A DNA stretch of 12,960 bases from Clostridiales bacterium (GCA_004557735.1 SFFV01000034.1:1-12960), one strand, 5' to 3'; counted from the first letter of the stretch, positions 6,711 to 12,913 are shown. Notes: generated by a model from the letters alone, not told the origin. Numbers and translations are program-made.

Positions 6711-7337
6711 ATGGAAACGAAACAGTCGATCAAGAAAACCATATATGACTCGCTCATGGAGGGCATCATTCACGGAGAATACCGCCCGAACCAGATCCTT
6801 ACGGAAGCGGGGCTGCTGGAAAAGTTTGATTGCAGCAGAGCGCCGATCCGCGAGGCGCTGGCGGCACTCTGCACGGAGGGAATCATGCGCAATCTTCCGC
6901 GCTATGGGTATGAGGTCGTCCGTATCACAAAGGATGATATTGAGCATATGCAGGAGTTCCGGCGGATCGTGGAGTGCGAGCTCTTCCGGAAAACCGTCCG
7001 AACGCTCACCCCGTCGCGGCTGGAGCGGCTGAGAGAGCTTGATAAAAAATGCAACAACCGGGACGAGAGTATGTGGAATCACTGGGAATATAACGCGCAG
7101 TTTCATCTGAAACTGGCGTCCTATGCGCAGAATGAGTATGCCGTCCGGATGCTGGAGCAGACGTTCTCCCTGCTGAAATGCGCCTACGGACAGTTCTACT
7201 GGGATAAATGGGAGCATCTTTATCCGCACGATATGAAGTATCATGCGGACATCCTCCGCGCGCTGGAAGCCGGGGACGCCGACGCCGCAGCGGAGAGCAT
7301 GACGCTGGATCTGCAGGATTTCGCGGCGTTTTCATGA
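6711..7337 (+). CDS. GntR-family transcriptional regulator, FCD subfamily
   Basis: 208-residue DNA-binding repressor or activator. The N-terminal winged helix (about 1-72) has the typical LTEAGLLEKFDCSRAPIREAL recognition region, read here as L30 to L50, followed by the wing (LPRYGYEVV). The all-helical FCD ligand domain occupies about 75-208. The usual FCD metal or ligand site looks partly altered: N128 and H132 stand in NAQFH, H178 in YHADIL, and the final helix has MTLDLQD where a histidine is common. The ATG at 6711 follows AGAGGAGA. It is divergent from the permease operon and convergent with the cysteine desulfidase gene, with a single base between their stop codons. By position it most likely senses the pathway substrate or product and controls the adjacent operon. 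The ligand is unknown. Confidence 0.92.
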   Translation: METKQSIKKTIYDSLMEGIIHGEYRPNQILTEAGLLEKFDCSRAPIREALAALCTEGIMRNLPRYGYEVVRITKDDIEHMQEFRRIVECELFRKTVRTLTPSRLERLRELDKKCNNRDESMWNHWEYNAQFHLKLASYAQNEYAVRMLEQTFSLLKCAYGQFYWDKWEHLYPHDMKYHADILRALEAGDADAAAESMTLDLQDFAAFS

Positions 7338-7338
7338 A

Positions 7339-8610
7339 TCAGACGGCAGAGCGATCCAGCATCATGCGCAGGATCACGTTGTCGGTTTCGCGCATACCCT
7401 CCTTGCCGAGGATGCCGATCCGGCGAATCGTTTCTTCAATGTTTGCACTGATGATGCCCTCGCCCGGCTGAAATCCGCAGCCGTGGCGGCTCATTTCGTC
7501 CGCCATGAGTGCGACACGGACGGCGGCGGCAATCTTTGCCGCGCAGGACGGCTTTGCGCCGTCGCACACCATGCCGCTGATCGTTCCGAGCGTGTTGGCA
7601 ACGGTCATGGCAATCTGACTCTCGTTGCCGCCGCGCAGCCACGTTATTGCCGCGCCTGCACCGCTCGCCGCGCAGACGACGCCGCAGAAAGCGGACAGCG
7701 CACCGATATACCGCTTGACGGAAAGGGAAACAAGGTTGCTGATGGCAAGAGCGCGATACAGCCGCTCGTCGGGGATGCGGTACTGCCGCGCATATTCGAT
7801 AACCGGCACGGATACTGCAATGCCCTGATTACCGCTGCCGGAATTGATGACAACCGGCATGGCGCATCCTCCCATGCGCGCATCGGACGCGGCGGCCGCT
7901 GCCGCGCAGATGCGTGTGCATGTATCGTCCGGCGCAGAGCGGAGCAGACAGCGGCCGACCTGCGCGCCATAGGCGCGGGAAAGACCCTCAGCGGAGATGG
8001 CGCTGTTTTTTTCGATCTGGTCGCGCAGAAGGCTCTGAAGAGTTGCAGGCTCCTCCTCCTCAGCATAGCGGATAATATCGTGCAGGTCAAGGCAGCTCCG
8101 GTCGATGTCGACGGGGCTGCACACGCTTGTGTCCAGGAAAACCTCACCGTTGCGGACGATCCGCGTAACGTTGGTATGATGCAGGCGGATCTCTACGGAG
8201 GCCGAGTCCTCTCCGCACACGGCGGTTACGGAAATGTACAGCTTTTCCACGTTTTCTGCCAGCGTGCAGCGGCAAAAACCGCCGGCGAGCAGAGGGTCGA
8301 TCTTCGCAATCTGCGCGTCAGTCACATGGTCGAGCACCTCGAGTACCCGTGACGCATCGCCGCCCAGCACGCCGATAGTCGCGGCCACATCCAGACCGCG
8401 ACGCCCACCAGAGTGAGGAATCGTCACGCCTATCACATTTTTGACAACATTGCCGGAGCAGCAGAGCAAAAGCCTCTCCGGAAACACACCGAGAACCTCC
8501 CGGGCTTTCGCGGCGGCATAGGCCACGGCGATCGGCTCCGTGCATCCCTCCGCTGCGAAAAGCTCCGAGCGAAGAATGGCCGTATACTGCGAATAAACAG
8601 GATTCTTCAT
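7339..8610 (-). CDS. cyuA: L-cysteine desulfidase, CyuA/YhaM (UPF0597) family
   Basis: Cytosolic iron-sulfur enzyme that splits L-cysteine into pyruvate, hydrogen sulfide and ammonia; it is related in fold to the serine dehydratase alpha subunit. 423 residues, full length. Family hallmarks are GCTEPI with C23, NVVKNVIGVTIP, ASDARMGG at 241-248, NSGSGNQGI at 256-264 and GMVCDGAKPSCA at 346-357. C309, C349 and C356 are spaced 40 and 7 residues, the same spacing as the three cluster-binding cysteines of the characterised archaeal enzyme, with C23 as the counterpart of its catalytic cysteine. The ATG is preceded by GGTGGG. It is transcribed from its own upstream region and converges on the regulator gene. 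The context makes it the sink for cysteine released by the neighbouring operon. A serine dehydratase-like side activity is possible. Confidence 0.92.
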   Translation of the reverse strand: MKNPVYSQYTAILRSELFAAEGCTEPIAVAYAAAKAREVLGVFPERLLLCCSGNVVKNVIGVTIPHSGGRRGLDVAATIGVLGGDASRVLEVLDHVTDAQIAKIDPLLAGGFCRCTLAENVEKLYISVTAVCGEDSASVEIRLHHTNVTRIVRNGEVFLDTSVCSPVDIDRSCLDLHDIIRYAEEEEPATLQSLLRDQIEKNSAISAEGLSRAYGAQVGRCLLRSAPDDTCTRICAAAAAASDARMGGCAMPVVINSGSGNQGIAVSVPVIEYARQYRIPDERLYRALAISNLVSLSVKRYIGALSAFCGVVCAASGAGAAITWLRGGNESQIAMTVANTLGTISGMVCDGAKPSCAAKIAAAVRVALMADEMSRHGCGFQPGEGIISANIEETIRRIGILGKEGMRETDNVILRMMLDRSAV

Positions 8611-8645
8611 CTTTCACCCACCGGAATACTACTAATCATATCAAT

Positions 8646-8674
8646 AAAATATCACGACGTATGCGAAAAAGCAA
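8646..8674 (-). promoter_or_regulatory. Proximal promoter candidate for the cysteine desulfidase gene
   Basis: On the minus strand TTGCTT (8669-8674), a 17-base spacer and TATTTT (8646-8651). It would start transcription about 30 bases before the ATG. Both boxes are partial matches; the spacing is good. Confidence 0.4.
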
Positions 8675-8697
8675 CCCGGGGAGGAGAGAATCTATGT

Positions 8698-8729
8698 ATT
8701 GTACAGAACCGGCCCTGGTTCTTTGTAAA
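8698..8729 (-). promoter_or_regulatory. Distal promoter candidate with a palindrome filling a 20-base spacer
   Basis: On the minus strand TTTACA (8724-8729) and TACAAT (8698-8703), each five of six to consensus, are separated by 20 bases instead of 17. The inverted repeat AGAACC-N6-GGTTCT (8705-8722) sits exactly in the centre of that spacer. Long spacers occupied by a palindrome are typical of promoters activated by MerR-family regulators. The leader to the desulfidase ATG would be about 80 bases. No MerR gene is in the window, so regulation is inference. Confidence 0.4.
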
Positions 8730-8737
8730 GAAACGCG

Positions 8738-8775
8738 AAAAAGAGTCGGTAGCAGTCTGCCATCGACTCTTTTTT
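8738..8775. terminator. Intrinsic terminator after jag, bidirectional in form
   Basis: The stem AAAAAGAGTCG pairs with CGACTCTTTTT, with an inner GCAG/CTGC pair. It has a U-run in both directions. It lies 13 bases beyond the jag stop codon and ends the rpmH-to-jag transcript. It also insulates that operon from the desulfidase promoters. Confidence 0.92.
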
Positions 8776-8788
8776 GCGTATCATTTTG

Positions 8789-9736
8789 TCAGCACCACTC
8801 GCGGCTCTGGGGCTTATTCTTCGCCGGGGGCGTATAATCCGCGGGGTACTCGGGCGCGGGGAGAGACTCAGCGGTCTCCGTCTTTTTCTCCGGCGCGGGA
8901 GCGGCCGCGCGCGGAGCGCGGTTTTCGCGGTTTTCGCGCGGACGGCGGCTGCGCTCGCCGCGGCTGCCGCGGCGCGGCTCCTCCGCCTCTCCGGCGGGGC
9001 GCTCGTAGTTGACGACGACGCGGCGGTTCGGCTCCACGCCGGTGGAGCTGGTGGAAACGCCTTCATAGTCCTGCAGCGCCGTGTGGATCACGTGGCGCTC
9101 GTAGGAGTTCATCGGCTCGAGCGCCATGCTGCGCTTATACTTGATCGCCTTCGCCGCCATTTTGTGCGCCAGATGGACAAGAGACTCCTCCCGCTTGCTG
9201 CGGTAGCCCTCGGCGTCCACGCTGATGTGCATCCGCTTGTCGCTGCCGCGGTTGACGGCATAGTTCACAAGGTGCTGGATCGCGTCGAGCGTTTCGCCGC
9301 GGCGGCCGATCACGGCGCCCATATCGGGCCCGTTGAGCTTGACTTCCAGTCCGCCGCCTTCGCGCACCGAGATATCCATGGTGCATTCCACGCCCATACG
9401 CTCGAGCAGGCCGCCAAGGAAGCTCTCGACTTCCTTTTCCTGGCTCCCGGCAGCGTACTGACGCGGCTCAGCCTTCTTCGGCTCGCTCTTTTTCACGGTT
9501 TCGGGCTTTTTCGCCGGGGCCTTGGCCGGCTGGGTTTTCACCGGCTTGGGTTCGCTCCGGCCGTCGTCATAGCTGACGCGGACGCGCGCCGGAACGGCGC
9601 CGATGCCCAGAAACCCGCTGCGGCCCAGCTCGAGGATCTCATAGGTGATGTCGTCCTCCGTGAGCTTGAGCTGCTCCAGAGCGGCGCGGATGGCCAGCTC
9701 CTTCGTTTTGCCGGTGGTTTCTATGGATCGAATCAT
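8789..9736 (-). CDS. khpB: RNA-binding protein Jag / KhpB
   Basis: Cytosolic RNA-binding protein that partners with KhpA in Gram-positive bacteria and affects cell elongation and division. I start it at 9736: the ATG there follows AAGGAG at 9-base spacing and gives the family start MIRSIETTGKT. A longer reading from 9787 would add 17 unconserved residues inside yidC. 315 residues: a Jag_N domain (about 1-55), a low-complexity Lys/Pro/Ala linker (about 60-98), a KH domain with GRRG at 144-147 in GAVIGRRGETLDAIQ, and an R3H domain with R214 and H218 (SYERHVIH). A long Arg/Pro/Glu-rich tail (about 247-315) follows; it is longer than in many homologues and probably disordered. The gene begins 7 bases after the yidC stop, is last in the operon, and is followed by a terminator. 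Confidence 0.95.
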   Translation of the reverse strand: MIRSIETTGKTKELAIRAALEQLKLTEDDITYEILELGRSGFLGIGAVPARVRVSYDDGRSEPKPVKTQPAKAPAKKPETVKKSEPKKAEPRQYAAGSQEKEVESFLGGLLERMGVECTMDISVREGGGLEVKLNGPDMGAVIGRRGETLDAIQHLVNYAVNRGSDKRMHISVDAEGYRSKREESLVHLAHKMAAKAIKYKRSMALEPMNSYERHVIHTALQDYEGVSTSSTGVEPNRRVVVNYERPAGEAEEPRRGSRGERSRRPRENRENRAPRAAAPAPEKKTETAESLPAPEYPADYTPPAKNKPQSREWC

Positions 9737-9743
9737 GTGTGTT

Positions 9744-11027
9744 TTACTCCTTCTCCTCGGCGGTCCCGACAGCTTCCGTTTCGGCAAGCTGCGCCTTCGC
9801 CTCTTCGAGATCGGCTTCGCCCGCGGCGGCGGCCTCGGCAGTCTCGGCGGCGGCTTCCGCCTCGGTCACGTCATAGCGGTCCGCCACATAGGCGCGGCCG
9901 CGCGCAAAGCGGCGGGTGCCGACCTGCGAGGCGGGCAGCTCCGCGTTCGGGTTCTTCGCGGCGCGCTCGGCGGCGCGGATGGCGGCAAGACGCTGCTCCT
10001 CGGCGTTGCGCTCCTGCGCGGCGAGGCGCTTCTTGCTCGTGTTGGCGTTGACCTGCGTTTTGCCCTCGGCTTTGAGCCGCTCGGTCTCGGCGCGCTTGGC
10101 TTCCAGCTCGGCGTCCTTCTTGCGCTGCGCCTCGTTGAACTCGGCCATTTCCGCGTCGAGCTTCGTTTTGTAGTATCGGTTGAGAATGGCTTCCTGAATG
10201 ATGCCGAGCACGCTCTGCTCGATCCAGTACAGGCCCATGCACACCGGCATGATGAAGCAAATGTAAACGCTCATCAGCGGCATGACGAGGTTCATGGTCT
10301 TGCTGGTCTGGGCGGTCTGGGCATCCTGCGGGGGATTCATTTTCTGGGAGAGCTTCGTCTGGAGAATGGTAAGACCGGCGGAGATGAACGGAATGAGGAA
10401 CATCAGCAGCGCGACGTACCAGAGGCCGTTTGCCCACTCCGGTGTGTTCCAGAACATCAGCGACGGCTTCTCGATCAGGTTGAGACCGAGAAAGTGGAAG
10501 TTGACGTCCTTGAGCTGGCCGGCAAACTCCGCCACGCCGGGGTTGGAGACGATATCGGCAAAGTGCTCGTGCAGCACATTGGCGATGGTCATCTGGGAGT
10601 AGGCGTCCGCCTTGGCGGGGGCGGTGTAGTAGCCGAGCTTGGTCACAACGTCGGTCAGAACATCGATGTTTTCCTGCGAGAGCTTCATCAGCGCGACGAG
10701 CGGCTGACGGACCACGGCGTAGAGGATGATAATGATCGGGAAGGGGATCAGCGACCACAGGCAGCCGGACATCGGGTTGATCTTGGCTTCCTTATAGAGC
10801 TTGGCGACCTCTTCCTGATACTTCTGCTTGTTGGTGGCGTAGCGCTTCTCCAGCTCCTTCACGCGGGGCGTGAGCATGGTGGTGCGCATCATGCTGTGCT
10901 TGCTCTTCATCTGGAAGGGCAGCATGATGAGCTTCACGAGAAGGCCGAAGAGAAGGATCGCTCCGCCGTAGCTGTTGCAGATGTTGTAGAAGAACAGCAG
11001 CACGGAACCGAAGGCTTTGATAAACAT
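9744..11027 (-). CDS. yidC: Membrane protein insertase YidC (SpoIIIJ/Oxa1 family)
   Basis: Inserts and folds membrane proteins, alone or with SecYEG. 427 residues. There is no lipoprotein signal peptide, as in many clostridial forms; the protein opens directly with the first core membrane segment (about 18-38). K32 in LLVKLIMLPF occupies the place of the conserved positive residue of the hydrophilic groove. The cytosolic hairpin (MKSKHSMM to EVAKLYKE, about 40-80) follows, then membrane segments near 89-108, 203-224 and 247-282. An external loop of about 95 residues lies between the second and third. The C-terminal extension is long: a charged, Lys/Arg/Glu-rich helical part (about 284-385), probably ribosome-binding, then an Ala/Glu-rich acidic end (about 386-427). 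GGGAG precedes the ATG. It lies between yidD and jag in the operon. Confidence 0.96.
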   Translation of the reverse strand: MFIKAFGSVLLFFYNICNSYGGAILLFGLLVKLIMLPFQMKSKHSMMRTTMLTPRVKELEKRYATNKQKYQEEVAKLYKEAKINPMSGCLWSLIPFPIIIILYAVVRQPLVALMKLSQENIDVLTDVVTKLGYYTAPAKADAYSQMTIANVLHEHFADIVSNPGVAEFAGQLKDVNFHFLGLNLIEKPSLMFWNTPEWANGLWYVALLMFLIPFISAGLTILQTKLSQKMNPPQDAQTAQTSKTMNLVMPLMSVYICFIMPVCMGLYWIEQSVLGIIQEAILNRYYKTKLDAEMAEFNEAQRKKDAELEAKRAETERLKAEGKTQVNANTSKKRLAAQERNAEEQRLAAIRAAERAAKNPNAELPASQVGTRRFARGRAYVADRYDVTEAEAAAETAEAAAAGEADLEEAKAQLAETEAVGTAEEKE

Positions 11028-11060
11028 AGAAAGTAACTCCCGTCTTTCAGCGTTGCCCGT

Positions 11061-11279
11061 TCAGGGCACAGGGTCGTAGAAATCGTGTTCGCCGGTATGG
11101 AACGGATGGCACCGGCAGATGCGCTTGAATGCGAGCCAGCCTCCCTTGGCGGCGCCGTATTTCTCGATGGCTTCCAGCGCGTACTGGGAGCATGTCGGGA
11201 CAAACCGGCAGCAGGGAGGCTTTCGGGGAGAGATATTTTTCCGGTAAAAACGGATGAGCCAAAGGAGAACGGCTTTCAC
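11061..11279 (-). CDS. yidD: Membrane protein insertion efficiency factor YidD
   Basis: Small membrane-associated protein that aids YidC-dependent insertion. 72 residues. The family pattern is clear: an N-terminal hydrophobic stretch (LLWLIRFYRKNISP), CRFVPTCSQYALEAI with paired cysteines, a G-x3-GG-x2-A helix, and RICRCHPFHTGEHDFYDPVP at the end. The start is a GTG that overlaps the rnpA stop by four bases (GTGA), so it is translated by coupling to rnpA. The gap to yidC is 33 bases. Confidence 0.95.
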   Translation of the reverse strand: MKAVLLWLIRFYRKNISPRKPPCCRFVPTCSQYALEAIEKYGAAKGGWLAFKRICRCHPFHTGEHDFYDPVP

Positions 11280-11626
11280 TGGGCAGTTTCCTCCAGCGTC
11301 AGCGAGAGCTTGCGGCAGGCGCGGAGAAAATCCCGCTCCAGCTCGCCGTAGGAAGCGGTCACGCTGCGCGAGCGCGCGACAACGACAAGCTCCGCGCCGC
11401 GGCGCAGCTCGGCTTCGTGGAGACGGTAGATCTCCCGAAGACGCCGCCGGACGCGGTTTCGCGTCACGGCGTGGCCGAGCCGGGCCGTAACGGTGAAGCC
11501 CACGCGGTTGCCGCCGGGTTTCCCCCGGCGGGTATACACAACGAGCGTCGGCGTGACCGCGCTTTTGCCCTTGGCGTACAGGCGGCGAAACTCGTAGTTT
11601 TTCTTAATGGTTTCGGTAAACTCCAT
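11276..11626 (-). CDS. rnpA: Ribonuclease P protein component
   Basis: Basic protein subunit of RNase P; with the catalytic RNA it removes 5' leaders from tRNA precursors. 116 residues, the usual length. Features are the N-terminal FRRLYAKGK substrate-leader surface, the central beta strands (LVVYTRRGKPGGNRVGFTVT), and the RNR motif helix TRNRVRRRLREIYR (about 55-68), then a second helix and VVVARSR. The ATG at 11626 has AAAGGGA about 11 bases upstream. It follows rpmH by 54 bases and overlaps yidD. Confidence 0.96.
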   Translation of the reverse strand: MEFTETIKKNYEFRRLYAKGKSAVTPTLVVYTRRGKPGGNRVGFTVTARLGHAVTRNRVRRRLREIYRLHEAELRRGAELVVVARSRSVTASYGELERDFLRACRKLSLTLEETAQ

Positions 11627-11680
11627 TGGCGCTCACGTCCCTTTCACCGGAGGAAGGAATCGCTCCCGGCGAGAGGGTGC

Positions 11681-11815
11681 TCAGGCGGTGAGTTCCTTGC
11701 GGCCCTTGGCGCGGCGGCGGGCGAGAACCTTGCGGCCGTTGGCGGTGGACATTCTCTTGCGGAAGCCGTGCTCCTTGGCACGCTGGCGCTTTTTGGGCTG
11801 GTAAGTGCGGATCAT
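11681..11815 (-). CDS. rpmH: 50S ribosomal protein L34
   Basis: 44-residue, very basic protein of the large ribosomal subunit. Reading the minus strand from the ATG at 11815 gives MIRTYQPKKRQRAKEHGFRK at the start and ends RRRAKGRKELTA before TGA, an unmistakable L34 of normal length. AAAGGA lies about 10 bases upstream. First gene of the rpmH-rnpA-yidD-yidC-jag operon. Its leader of about 87 bases contains a small GC hairpin (11858-11871, CCGGG-AAGT-CCCGG as transcribed). No dnaA gene lies upstream, although rpmH and dnaA are often neighbours. Confidence 0.97.
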   Translation of the reverse strand: MIRTYQPKKRQRAKEHGFRKRMSTANGRKVLARRRAKGRKELTA

Positions 11816-11908
11816 AGGGGACACATCCTTTCAAATTTTTTCCCATTATTCTCAACACCGGGACTTCCCGGCGCAGATGGCGAATAAGAGATAATCAGAC
11901 AAATATGA

Positions 11909-11938
11909 ATTATATAGTAAAAAGGCGTGTTGTGTCAA
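11909..11938 (-). promoter_or_regulatory. Consensus promoter of the rpmH operon
   Basis: On the minus strand a perfect TTGACA (11933-11938) and a perfect TATAAT (11909-11914) are separated by 18 bases. This suits a highly expressed ribosomal protein operon. Transcription would start near 11902, giving a leader of about 87 bases. Confidence 0.9.
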
Positions 11939-11985
11939 CCTTTTTAGATAAAAAACCGAAACCGGAGCAGCGCATACCGCCCCGG

Positions 11986-12014
11986 TAGACGTGCGGGCCG
12001 GATTTTGCTATAAT
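11986..12014 (+). promoter_or_regulatory. Promoter of the HAD hydrolase gene (extended -10)
   Basis: TAGACG (11986-11991), a 17-base spacer and TATAAT (12009-12014) preceded by TGC, i.e. an extended -10. It is divergent from the rpmH promoter, about 48 bases between the two -35 boxes. A transcript would start near 12021. Confidence 0.75.
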
Positions 12015-12021
12015 AAAGCGC

Positions 12022-12057
12022 CGCGGACCGAAAACCGGCGAGGCAGCGCGGTCCGCG
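12022..12057 (+). promoter_or_regulatory. Hairpin at the 5' end of the HAD hydrolase transcript
   Basis: CGCGGACCG (12022-12030) pairs perfectly with CGGTCCGCG (12049-12057) around an 18-base loop. It begins within a base or two of the predicted transcript start. It is followed by AAAAATC, not a U-run, so it is not a terminator. A 5' stem that protects the mRNA is one possible role (inference). Confidence 0.5.
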
Positions 12058-12092
12058 AAAAATCAAAGCAGGAAAGCAGGGCAGCTACACAG

Positions 12093-12821
12093 ATGATCAA
12101 GGCGATACTGTTTGATCTGGACGGGACACTGCTCCCGATGGATCAGGATGAATTTACGAAAGGCTATTTCAAGCTTCTCGCAGCGAAGCTTGCTCCCTAC
12201 GGGTACGAGCCGAAAACGCTGATCGATACGGTCTGGGCGGGTACGGCCGCCATGGTGAAAAATACCGGCGCGCAGACGAACGAGGCAGCTTTCTGGGAGA
12301 GGTTTTCCAGGACCTACGGCGCGGAGAAAACGGAGAGAGATAAGCCCCTCTTTGAAGAATTTTACGCCGACGATTTTGAACAGGCAAGCGTCTTCTGCCC
12401 TCCGAACGACAAAGCCGCGGAAACGGTCGCAAAGCTCCAACGGCTCGGCTACCGCGTCGCGCTCGCCACAAATCCGATTTTCCCGAGCATCGCAACCTGC
12501 GCCCGCATCCGCTGGGCAGGGCTCGCGCCGGAGGATTTCGCGTTTGTAACGACCTATGAAAAATCCGCATACTGCAAGCCGAATCCCGATTACTACCGGG
12601 ATGCCGCGCAGCGGCTCGGGCTGTCGCCCGAGGAATGTCTGATGGTCGGCAACGACGCGCAGGAAGACATGATCGCGGAAACGACCGGCATGAAGGTATT
12701 TCTTCTCACCGACTGCCTTATCAACCGGGACGGCGCGGACATCTCCGTCTGGCCGAACGGCGGCTTTGATGAGCTGTTGCGCCGGATCGAGAGCGAATGG
12801 GCAAAAGCCCCGCTTAAATAA
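12093..12821 (+). CDS. HAD-superfamily hydrolase
   Basis: Predicted cytosolic Mg-dependent phosphatase or related hydrolase. I place the start at the ATG at 12093, which gives MIKAILFDLDGT at once. The longer reading from 11991 would start inside the promoter. 242 residues. Motif I is D8-L-D10-G-T; motif II is the Thr of ALATNP (T126); motif III is K162 in YCKPNPDYY; motif IV is GNDAQEDM (D188, with E191/D192). An alpha-helical cap domain of type C1 lies between motif I and motif II (about 18-105). The ribosome site is modest (CAGG/AGGGCAG). The HAD fold is clear, but the substrate is not: small sugar phosphates, nucleotides and phosphoglycolate are all used by relatives. It stands alone between its own promoter and a hairpin. 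Confidence 0.92.
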   Translation: MIKAILFDLDGTLLPMDQDEFTKGYFKLLAAKLAPYGYEPKTLIDTVWAGTAAMVKNTGAQTNEAAFWERFSRTYGAEKTERDKPLFEEFYADDFEQASVFCPPNDKAAETVAKLQRLGYRVALATNPIFPSIATCARIRWAGLAPEDFAFVTTYEKSAYCKPNPDYYRDAAQRLGLSPEECLMVGNDAQEDMIAETTGMKVFLLTDCLINRDGADISVWPNGGFDELLRRIESEWAKAPLK

Positions 12822-12834
12822 AAAAAGGCAAAAA

Positions 12835-12862
12835 CCGGCCGGACGCCTGTGCGTCCGGCCGG
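12835..12862. terminator. Perfect 12-base-pair hairpin after the HAD hydrolase, terminator-like
   Basis: CCGGCCGGACGC pairs with GCGTCCGGCCGG around the loop CTGT, 13 bases after the HAD stop codon. The A-rich run before it gives a U-run on the minus strand, so it is a classical terminator for leftward transcripts. In the rightward direction no U-run follows, and it may work only partly. Confidence 0.75.
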
Positions 12863-12876
12863 CTCAGCTTGTCAAA

Positions 12877-12913
12877 GAAGTCCCTGTTTTCGTTAGGCGA
12901 AAGCGGGGACTTC
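12877..12913 (+). promoter_or_regulatory. Long 16-base-pair hairpin in the leader of the next gene
   Basis: GAAGTCCCTGTTTTCG pairs along its whole length with CGAAAGCGGGGACTTC (two G-U pairs), loop TTAGG. It lies 14 bases after the preceding hairpin and about 30 bases before the probable GTG start of the next gene. It lacks a U-run. Candidate leader structure, or part of a repeated intergenic element. Confidence 0.5.

Noticed and set aside
8694..8837. Small plus-strand frame (47 codons) with a good GGGGAGGAG site before its ATG
   Set aside because: It runs through the jag terminator and into the 3' end of jag, has no clear plus-strand promoter, and its product has no recognisable feature. 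The G-rich run is more likely chance sequence between the two desulfidase promoter candidates.
9737..9787. Upstream ATG that would extend Jag by 17 residues
   Set aside because: The extension lies inside yidC, lacks family similarity, and ignores the AAGGAG placed correctly before the ATG at 9736.
9645..11036. 463-codon open frame on the plus strand opposite yidC
   Set aside because: The minus strand encodes unmistakable YidC; the plus-strand product is low-complexity without family features.
11816..11990. Possible oriC next to rpmH
   Set aside because: I found no cluster of TTATCCACA-like DnaA boxes and no dnaA gene. The AT-rich stretch is explained by the rpmH promoter.
11991..12092. N-terminal extension of the HAD protein by 34 residues
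   Set aside because: It would begin inside the promoter (between -35 and -10) and includes the 5' hairpin. The HAD fold starts directly at the ATG at 12093.
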